From contig CALSCQ010002795.1 in assembly GCA_943704525.1 (NCBI GenBank), forward strand, positions 5,001 to 27,712: a stretch of 22,712 bases of DNA, read 5' to 3'. The notes under the pieces are model-generated. The model made no database searches. It was given only the letters and a program-made list of their open reading frames with translations, and was not told the DNA's origin. This document shows, piece after piece, positions 9,175 through 16,426 of the stretch. Both the position numbers and the translations under genes were made by a program. Origin of the DNA: Pigoraptor vietnamica. Taxonomy: Eukaryota; Opisthokonta; Filasterea. How positions within the stretch are numbered: the stretch's first letter is position 1; each line of letters opens with the position of its first letter.

Positions 9175-10198
9175 TCAGTGGGCAGCGGGCTGTGCGTCGG
9201 CGGGGCTTGGGCTCGCGGGTGTCGCTGTGGGCTTGGGGATGCGCTTGCCGTGGAAGAGGTCTGGGTTCGCAAAGTCATACTGGCAGTCCCTGCGAGAGTG
9301 TCACGGGACGCGTGTGAGTGCCGTGTTATGTTGCGCGCATGACGTAACAGAGAGACAAGAGGCAACGGCAACAACCGCACACAAGACCGATGGACTCGCT
9401 TCGTGCATGTCGGCACAGATTCGTGCGGTTCGACTCCGACATGCCTCGTTCCCACAGCAGACTTTCAAGGAGACTATAGCGCGCGCCACACACGCACGCA
9501 CGCACGCACACACACACACACACGGGCAGAAGGCAACTCTGAGGCGACAAATGTGTCGCACCTGTACGCCATTCCAGCGCCAGCGCCAAACGAAAGTGCA
9601 AGGGGCCAGCTTTGCTCTGTGGATGCGATGAGCACAATCAGGAACATCGCGCTAGTACTGTCGAGATGCATGTATGTCGTCTCTATGTGCGCGTCTGCTT
9701 GAGTCCGCGTGCGCGCACGTGTGTGTAAGTGTGCTGTGTGTGTGTGCGTGTGCGCGCCGTGTATGCTGTGTGTGTGTGTGTGTGTGTGTGATTGTGTTTG
9801 TAAAATAAACGCGTGAGACAGCACCCACTCTTAAAAAGCACCACCGAGAGCACGGCGCCAATCGCCACTCCAGTGCCTGAGAACGCCAGCCAAACTCAGT
9901 CAAATCAGCTAAGAACAGGCGGCCTTCACAATACAAACGCATGCAAATTACAGCTGAAACCGAGGCGTACAACGCACGCCATGCAAGCACCACACTGTCC
10001 CACGTCAACCACACCCTCGGGCGTCTTTCTCTCCCACACACCATGGAGTCGACGGAAGTGCAACCCCTACGTCTGCAAGGAACTGACGTCTCTGCCACCG
10101 CACCCACCGGCCTGGATGATGAAGTTTGTGATGCACCTGTCCCACTTTTTCGCCAGTTGCAGCTCGCTGGGCGCGGCTGTCGCGGCGTCCTTCGTCAT
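9175..10198 (-). CDS. MIC10: MICOS complex subunit Mic10 (MINOS1)
   Basis: Inner-membrane hairpin protein that oligomerises to bend cristae junctions. Four exons in transcript order: 10198-10108, 9876-9829, 9616-9562, 9289-9175. They encode 102 residues (human about 78). Family signatures: LAKKWDRC at residues 15-22, the first Gly-rich membrane helix GTGVAIGAVLSVVLFK (31-46), a short basic turn KQSW, the second helix PLALSFGAGAGMAY (51-64) with its GxGxG packing motif, then RDCQYDF and LFHGK, which parallel the human NCQHDF and LLHGK. The extra length is a Pro/Ala/Ser tail (residues 82-102). All splice phases agree, and no longer reading frame covers the locus, so it is easy to miss by ORF calling. 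Introns are microsatellite-rich. The start codon faces MSS1 across 374 bp. Confidence 0.92.
9487..9524 (-). repeat. CACG/CA repeat in MIC10 intron 3
   Basis: Short ACGC units passing into pure CA, inside intron 9290-9561 and close to its donor; TG-rich in the sense strand. Confidence 0.8.
9719..9799 (+). repeat. TG microsatellite in MIC10 intron 2, antisense orientation
   Basis: TG repeats with TGCTGTG interruptions inside intron 9617-9828; CA-rich in the sense strand. Confidence 0.85.
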
Positions 10199-10572
10199 TG
10201 TCGCTCAAAGTGCCACGCCACCGCCGAAAAATGAGGAAAGATCACGCGAGAATACGAAGCGAGTACAAACGACAGCGAGAGAGGGAAACAGCACGCAGAC
10301 GAGAGACCCGAGCGTTGCGTGTGTTGAGAGAGAGATGCGCTGAAAAAACAGTGTGAAAGTGAACAGCAGAGTCGCTTGTGTCAGCTGATGCCGAGCGCAC
10401 AAGGCAGAGGTGGGAGTTCACTGCGTGCAGTGGATGGTGAGGGTTATCAAGATGGTCTGGTTGTTCCACATCCCCTTTACCCTTATTTTCGTGGGTGGGG
10501 TTGGCCTTTTCGTTTCTCTGAGGTGCAGTTCGAGTGCGCACATTGTGGCGTGTTGAACAGCGTGTCGTTGTC
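10199..10572. promoter_or_regulatory. Divergent promoter region MIC10 / MSS1
   Basis: 374 bp between the start codons of two nuclear genes for mitochondrial proteins. The MIC10 side is purine-rich on the plus strand (10225-10350), that is, a pyrimidine-rich leader for MIC10. The shared module lies centrally, and a T-rich, G-rich stretch follows before MSS1. No TATA box is clear. Confidence 0.45.
10382..10447 (-). promoter_or_regulatory. Shared promoter module, copy 2 (upstream of MIC10)
   Basis: Reading the minus strand, ATAACCCTCACCATC covers 10447-10433 and TCAGCTG covers 10388-10382, 59 bp between first bases (56 in copy 1). The orientation is sense for MIC10, about 235 bp upstream of its ATG. 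Confidence 0.5.
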
Positions 10573-13500
10573 ATGCGCGCGCTATTCGCAGCGGCGCATG
10601 GCGTGAGGACGGCAGCGCTGCGACGCACGGCCTCACTCTGCTGCCCACACGTGCGTAACAGCGCACACTCACACGCGCGACTACCACCCTTCGCCGCACG
10701 CTTGGCACACGAGTTCCTTCGTGCACACGCCGCAACATCACACTGTTATTCTCTGTCGTTCGATGCGGCAGTCGCACATTCGCGAGTGTGTCACTATGCA
10801 ACATCGGCGATGAACGCGTCTGTTACTGCGCTGCTTTCGGGTTTTGAGACTGTGTACGCGCTGTCGTCCGCGCCAGGAAAGGCCGGTAAGGACGCGCAGG
10901 GCATTGAACGAACCCTTTGCCAACATCACGCTTGCACTATAATAGGATGGATGTTCTTCGATGGCATTGTGTCCACTTCGTGCATCTCATCGCGATTTGC
11001 GGCTGGGTCGTAGGCGTCTCGGTGGTGCGAGTGTCCGGGCCGCGTGCGCGCGATGCATTGCTCTCCCTGTCACGTGCGAAGAGCGGAGAGAGTGCCAAGT
11101 TGCCGCCCCCGCGCACGGCGGTGATGCGCACAATTGTGGATCCCGAGACGAATGAGGCGATCGATCACGGGCTCGTGTTGTGGTTTCCGGGTGCGTGTGT
11201 GTGTGTGTGTGTGTTTGGGGGGGGAGGGGGAGAGAGGGTTGTGTGGGTGTGTATGTGTCGGTATGTCTTGTGTGGTGTGTGCATGTGTATGCATGTGTGA
11301 GCAGGCATCCTGTGTGTCTGACTTTGTGCATGCAGGGCCACGGAGTGCGACGGGCGAGGACGTGTGCGAATTCCACGTGCACGGGGGCGTTGCGGTCATC
11401 CGCGGCGTGCTTGGCGCACTTGCGCGGGTAAATGGACTGCGGATGGCAGAGCCCGGCGAGTTCTCGAAACGGTGGGCAAGAGCGTGTGGGCACGCGACAG
11501 TCACACTTGCTTCCGCGGCATACTGCTATCTGAGCCCGAGTTGCTTTCCTGTCGCACACACGTAGACGCATGTTGTGAGACACTTGAACGCCCACTAGTC
11601 TTCTATATAATGCGTCGGTTGCTTACGCGTACTACTCGCTCCCATTGCCCGCCGCACGCAGCGCATTTCTCAACGGCAAGATGGATTTGACGGCTGCAGA
11701 GGGTCTCGGGGACCTCATCAACGCGGAGACGGAGGCGCAGCGCAAGCAGGCGCTCAGGCAGCTATCGGTGCGCCGTTTTCTCCCTTCGCGGACCTATTAC
11801 TCCTTTTTCTCCCCCCCCTCCCCCCCCCCAACCCAACCCCCGGGCAGCAAACTATGCTGTCCGTGTCAGCGGATTGTCAAATATCCTCTGTTGCGCTCAT
11901 TTGCCGCTCTCCTCACTTCTCGCACGACCACTTTTTCCCAACGCGTGGCCGCTGAGTCTCCTGTTGGCCAATGCTCACCGATCGGCTGTTTCATGTTATT
12001 CTTGACTTAACCTTCCGTTCGTTGTTCCTTGCTTGCGTTCGTGTCTCAGGGCGATCTCGGCCGTCTGTACGAAGGGTGGTCCGCGAGGCTCGTGAAGGCG
12101 CTCGCGCACATTGAGGCGGTGATTGACTTTAGCGAAGACGCCGACATTGACGACGGGGTCGTCGCCACCGGTGAGGGAGTGCCCTCCGTCCGTGTTACGC
12201 AGACTCGCACACACGCACACAAACACATGCAAGCGCACGTTCAAATTTCACTGTCGCACTCGAAGACCTCTTGCGTGTATTGACAGCAGCTCCTCTCTGC
12301 CACCGCAGAGCTGGCGGCCGTTGCAGACATTGAGCGTGCAATTCAACGCCACCTCTCCGATGGGCGGCGTGGCGAACGGCTCCGCAGTGGCGTCCACGCC
12401 TCGATCGGTGGCGTGCCAAACGTCGGCAAGAGCAGCCTTCTCAACGCCCTCTGTGAGTTGCGCTGCATTTACGCATGTGCGTCGTCATGTACGTAACCCA
12501 AGCGTGCGCTGTTACGGAGTCATCCCGATTCGCTTTGTTCTATAGCGCACGTTGACGATGTGCAAACCCTTCGCGTGCACGCGCAGGTCAGCGACCGGCT
12601 GCGATTGTCTCGCCCATCGCAGGCACTACGCGCGACGTGGTGGACGTGGCGCTGAATGTCCGCGGGTATCCGCTCCTACTTAGTGACACGGCTGGCTTGA
12701 GGAGAACGCCGTCCGACGCGGTCGAGGAAGAGGGCATTCGGCGCGCGCGTGAGCGGTGGGTGTATGTAGATGCTTTTTCTTTGGTGAACATGTTCTGGGA
12801 GGAAAGGGTATCTTTCGCGGATGAGTCTATCATGACACACGCTCACTTTCGCGCGTGCTTGTTGGCTGTGTCAGGATTGCCTCGAGCGATTTGCGCATAT
12901 GGGTGGTTGATGCGACTGCGCGCGCATCTGCGGACGACGCGGACTACCGTGTGGACGGCGCCGGTGGGTGTGTGGCTGCGTCTGTAATTTCTAAAGGGGT
13001 CACTGCTGTGGGTCTGAAAGGGAGTCGATTGCGGGGGAGGTGAGAGGGGGGGGGGGGAATGTGTTTGCGCTCTTGTCGCTGTGGTGTGCATGTATGCAGT
13101 CCGTTGCCGTGTTCTCAATGTCCTCGAGATGCGATGCGTGCGCAGTCATGCGTTCTGACAGTCTCTCGGCCCTGTGCCCTCTTGTAGATGTGGGCGCGGA
13201 TGGCGTCGTGAACATGGTCGTCTGCAACAAGATTGACCTCGTCGCTGACAAGTCTCCCGCGGCACTCGCCACCAGCGGCTGCATTCCCGCACACCTTGCG
13301 GGATGGCCCGTCTTCCCTGTCTCGTGCGTTACGGGCGAGGGCGTTGGCGCTTTCGTGGATGCGCTGGGGGACGCCCTGCGCGAAAAGTGGGCTATTCACG
13401 TATCTCTTTGTCTTGATGAGAACCGTCTGTGTTAAGCCGATCCGCATGTTTTCTACCCGCGCATTCCTACGCACGTGCTGACACTGCTGTGCACATGCTT

Positions 13501-13952
13501 TGTTTGCGCAGATGCGAGTCGGGCAATGTCCATTCGGAGCCGGGCCTCACGCAGGCGCGGCATCGCGAGGCACTCGTGCGCTGCCAAGAGTTCCTTCGCA
13601 TGGCAATGGGTGTGTGGGACAGTCCATTCTGGGCATTCCCTGCCCTCCTCCTTTCCGCTCGTGGGAAGTCTCTCCTTTCCCTGCCATTCACAACCTTGTT
13701 GTGTGCGACCCCTTGCCTCCTCCGTGCCCATACAAGCGCACGACACAATAGTTTGGGGCACTCTGTGTCCGCTGCTCTTGGTCCAAGTGACGCTTATATC
13801 CCTCCTTCCCTCGCGTAGCGCATCCCTCTGACGTAGCGATTGCGGCGGAGGGCGTTCGCCACGCCACGCGGCACCTAGGACGCATCACGGGGCGGGTGGA
13901 CATTGAGGCCATTCTAGACGTCATCTTTCGCGACTTTTGCATCGGCAAATGA
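10573..13952 (+). CDS. GTPBP3: Mitochondrial tRNA-modifying GTPase MSS1/GTPBP3 (MnmE family)
   Basis: With MTO1/GidA it installs the carboxymethylaminomethyl-type modification on wobble uridine of mitochondrial tRNAs. Eleven exons: 10573-10885, 11014-11190, 11336-11471, 11662-11767, 12050-12170, 12309-12452, 12587-12755, 12875-12963, 13188-13386, 13512-13609, 13819-13952; 561 residues in all. An Arg/Ala-rich leader of about 80 residues ([18 protein letters not shown]...) precedes the conserved start [19 protein letters not shown]. The tetrahydrofolate-binding domain shows [30 protein letters not shown] and [16 protein letters not shown]-domain motifs: GVPNVGKS (319-326), GTTRD (345-349), DTAG (366-369), NKID (432-435). 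The C-terminus is FCIGK, with the conserved functional Cys. Three of ten acceptors are TAG. The first ATG of the frame segment is taken as start because it opens the presequence; a later Met (at 10810) would remove it. Confidence 0.96.
11191..11310 (+). repeat. TG-rich and G-rich tract in MSS1 intron 2
   Basis: The intron starts with its GTGCGT donor and runs directly into TG repeats, a G7 and G5 cluster (11217-11230), then TG/TATG repeats almost to the acceptor at 11335. Confidence 0.85.
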
Positions 13953-14465
13953 CGCAGAGGGGATGTCATTGCGCGCAGAGGGGTTGTCTATGCGTGTGTG
14001 GGAAAACGTCGCCCGTTGGTTGGACTGCGAAACGTGCGGTTGCGCTCGTTTTCGTTCGGGTACAAAGGACCGCAGGAGGGCGCCGTTTTACCGTTTGTCA
14101 CGGCGAATCGCGAGCCTGCCAAGTGCAACTGGCAACAGGACCTCGTCCACGTTCATTCTCGAATTGAGCGACTGTTCATCTGTGACTGTGCTGTATTTTG
14201 CGGCCCCTGCGGCAGCTGCGTGCATCAACGACAAGATGCATGCACGCACGCACGCACGCAGTGAGCACGAAGAAGAAAACGCCGCGGGAGGCAAAAGTGC
14301 GGCGGGGCCGTGCGGGTCTCCACGCCGCGCATTACAGTGTTGGCGCGACCGCATTAAAACCGTCCCGGTGAACGCAAGCTAGGCACACGTGCAAAAATCT
14401 TAAGAAGGAAAGAATAGCGCGATGGTGAGGCAGCGAAAACCCCAAGAGGAGAGGGACGCGTGGGA
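13953..14465. other. Convergent spacer MSS1 / CFAP107
   Basis: 513 bp between stop codons. The plus strand carries an open frame at 13963-14382 without recognisable motifs; its 3' part runs through a CGCA repeat (14239-14262). I treat it as non-coding, though a small gene cannot be excluded. An AT-richer patch at about 14390-14420 could hold 3' ends. Confidence 0.4.
14239..14262 (+). repeat. CGCA tetranucleotide repeat
   Basis: Five to six units of ACGC beside a GCATGC palindrome, in the MSS1/CFAP107 convergent spacer. Confidence 0.8.
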
Positions 14466-15718
14466 TCACACAATCGCGGGCTTGTTGGGGACGAGCGGGC
14501 TGCGCGTGCAGAGGATTCCCTTGCGGAGCTCGAGCTGGCGCACGTACGGCGGCGACTCGAGCGTGATGGTGCGGCGCGTCGTGAACTTATCGATTGCGGG
14601 GAGCGTCGGCTGAGTGCCGAACGCGAGGCGCGTAATCGTCGTCAGGGGCGCACAGCTGCGCTGGTCTTGCCACGCCTCCTGCGGCAGAAGAAAGAGCGGC
14701 AGCGTGAGATGCGCCGAAGAGTACGCAGTGGCACTCGTGTATGTGTGTGTGAAGCAAGACAGGAGAGAAATGTGTTATGCGCACCTTGAGCTTCGCGGGG
14801 CTGCGGCAGTCTTTCTCTGTGAAGGGAGGGGAAAAAATACTGTGAGACGACGCACAACGAAACACGCACAGGACGCGACACGGGCGACCTCTTGGAATTG
14901 GCCTCGCGCCGAACACAAAATCACACGCACGCACACACCACACAGGCACACAAGCACACACACACACACATACACAAGAAAGAGTTGCGTTATTTGCGTG
15001 CGCATGCGCGCCAAGACACCCACGCGGCGTGGGCGAGACAGACGGGAGGATGGTGCCACCGTCGAGCTCCTTGTCGTGCCTGTTGTAGCTCGAGTCGTAC
15101 AGCGTGTGCACCTTGCCGAGATAACCGCCATGGTGGTCGAACAGATGCGCGCGGTCAAGGCCCTACGGCAGGGGCAACAACGCGCGTCAGTGGTTGGCGC
15201 ACGCATACTCACACTCGCAGTGCAATTATTATGAACACACACTCTGACAGTGAACGAATATTCACTGACAGCGCACGAAAAAGGAGAGAAAGGAGAGAAA
15301 GATGCGACGCCGCTTCACGCACCATGTGGCGTGCCATCTGGTCGTGGCGTCCGTTGTGGTCCGGCGCGGGACACTGCGACCGCCAGTCACGGAAGTCGGC
15401 GCGGTTCGTGCTCTCGAGATACGACTCCTTGCGGGGAAACTGCGGCAGAGTAAGTGAAAGACGTGCCATGAGTCAGTGTTCGCCACTCGACGACATCAGG
15501 GCACACGTCGAAGAGGGGGGCCGGGGTATTGGCCGCGGTTGACACTGAAGGTGGCTGTCGCGCAAGACCGCATCAAGGCACTCTTCACCCACCACAGACG
15601 ACGGCGCAAACTGGTCTTCAGCCCAATTGCCGATAAGGACCTTGCCGTTGTAACGCGGAGACATGGTCCAGTCCGAGGGGAGGCGCCCGCCCGCGCTCAC
15701 ACGCGTCGAAGCAGCCAT
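14466..15718 (-). CDS. CFAP107: CFAP107-like microtubule inner protein of the flagellar axoneme
   Basis: In animals CFAP107 (C1orf158) lines the A-tubule lumen of ciliary doublet microtubules. Five exons in transcript order: 15718-15593, 15439-15323, 15162-15024, 14816-14785, 14678-14466; 208 residues (human about 194). Matching segments: YNGKVLIGNWAEDQF against the human YSTKVLTGNWMEER, a basic-aromatic PRKESYLES, DHNGRHDQMARHM against DHRPDQISRWY, and GLDRAHLFDHH...TLYDSSYNRH against GLPYKHLITHH...STYDDHYNRH. The last part (from exon 4) is less conserved but stays open, with repeated Pro/Arg/Thr motifs (TTRRTITLESPPY) typical of microtubule inner proteins. The 32-bp exon 4 rests only on splice sites and frame. 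The N-terminal two-thirds supports the call well; the C-terminal model is tentative. It is the best evidence here that the organism builds a motile flagellum. Confidence 0.72.
14922..14975 (-). repeat. CA microsatellite in CFAP107 intron 3
   Basis: CA repeats with AAGCACA and CCACACAGG interruptions inside intron 14817-15023; TG-rich in the sense strand. Confidence 0.85.
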
Positions 15719-16426
15719 TTCTTACTTGAACGGCAGTGAAAGTCTTGGATGTTTGTAGATGTGTTATAATCGGATGGCCGCGTGACTGGTGTGAGTACGC
15801 AGCGCCGGCGACGGGCACGGGAGGACCGGCGGAGATTTTCGCGAGCGTCAGACGCTGCAGGGACGTGCGAATTGCTCCGCGAGGGCTCCTGTTCGCGCCT
15901 GCAACACTGAGCAACCCGTGACACCGTCACGCAAAGCAACGCTCACTATCGCACGCCCACACACACACGCAGTACTGCCACAACACGAGTTTCAGCTGCG
16001 TCATGAGGAGCCTCGGCGGGGCCGGTTTCCATGCAAAGCGGCCATACATTTGTCATAGTGATTGGCCCGGGAGCTCGCCCGTGATGTGGTTCAATCTGTC
16101 AATATAAAATCTACTTCTATTGACTAATAAGCGCATTTATTAGTATTTGCTATGTATTAAATCCATAAAACTTTAAATACATTTATAATAATACATAATT
16201 GTATCAGAGACAAATATTACCGAAAGCTTGGTGTGCGCAATTCGCCGGTCCTAAAATAGCATCCCAACAACAGCCACGTGCTGTTACAATTGTGTAACAA
16301 GCGCGATGACCCAATCTGTCTCCGCGTGGATTTCATATCTACCTTAAAGCGAAGCTATTTCACGCGCGTGCGCTTCTTTCTCCTGCGCTCTCTCCGTCTC
16401 AAACAGCCTTTTCGCTCAAGCTGAGA
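15719..16426. promoter_or_regulatory. Divergent promoter region CFAP107 / oxidoreductase, with AT-rich island
   Basis: The longest head-to-head spacer, 708 bp. 15719-16080 is ordinary mixed sequence. 16101-16311 holds the AT-rich island described separately. A palindromic E-box CACGTG lies at 16275-16280, about 150 bp before the oxidoreductase ATG. The final 60 bp are pyrimidine-rich, as in a leader. Confidence 0.45.
16101..16311. other. AT-rich island bounded by 9-bp direct repeats, possible insertion
   Basis: From about 16101 to 16220 the sequence is nearly all A/T, unlike anything else in the window. The word CAATCTGTC occurs at 16092-16100 and again at 16312-16320, flanking a 211-bp segment like a target-site duplication. 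Inside are two hairpins: ACTAATAA/TTATTAGT at 16123-16130 and 16137-16144, and GTTACA/TGTAAC at 16283-16288 and 16293-16298. There are no terminal inverted repeats and no coding. It could be a small non-autonomous transposon, a piece of organelle DNA, or simply an AT-rich promoter. Confidence 0.4.

Noticed and set aside
9139-9342. A plus-strand frame over the last MIC10 exon
   Set aside because: Antisense to a conserved exon and without homology or splice support.
9427-9437. Perfect tRNA-type B box, GGTTCGACTCC
   Set aside because: The flanking bases do not form a T stem, and no acceptor or anticodon arm can be drawn; it lies in MIC10 intron 3.
11191-11335. Open frames running through MSS1 intron 2
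   Set aside because: The intron has clear GT-AG ends, and removing it restores the conserved [21 protein letters not shown] junction.
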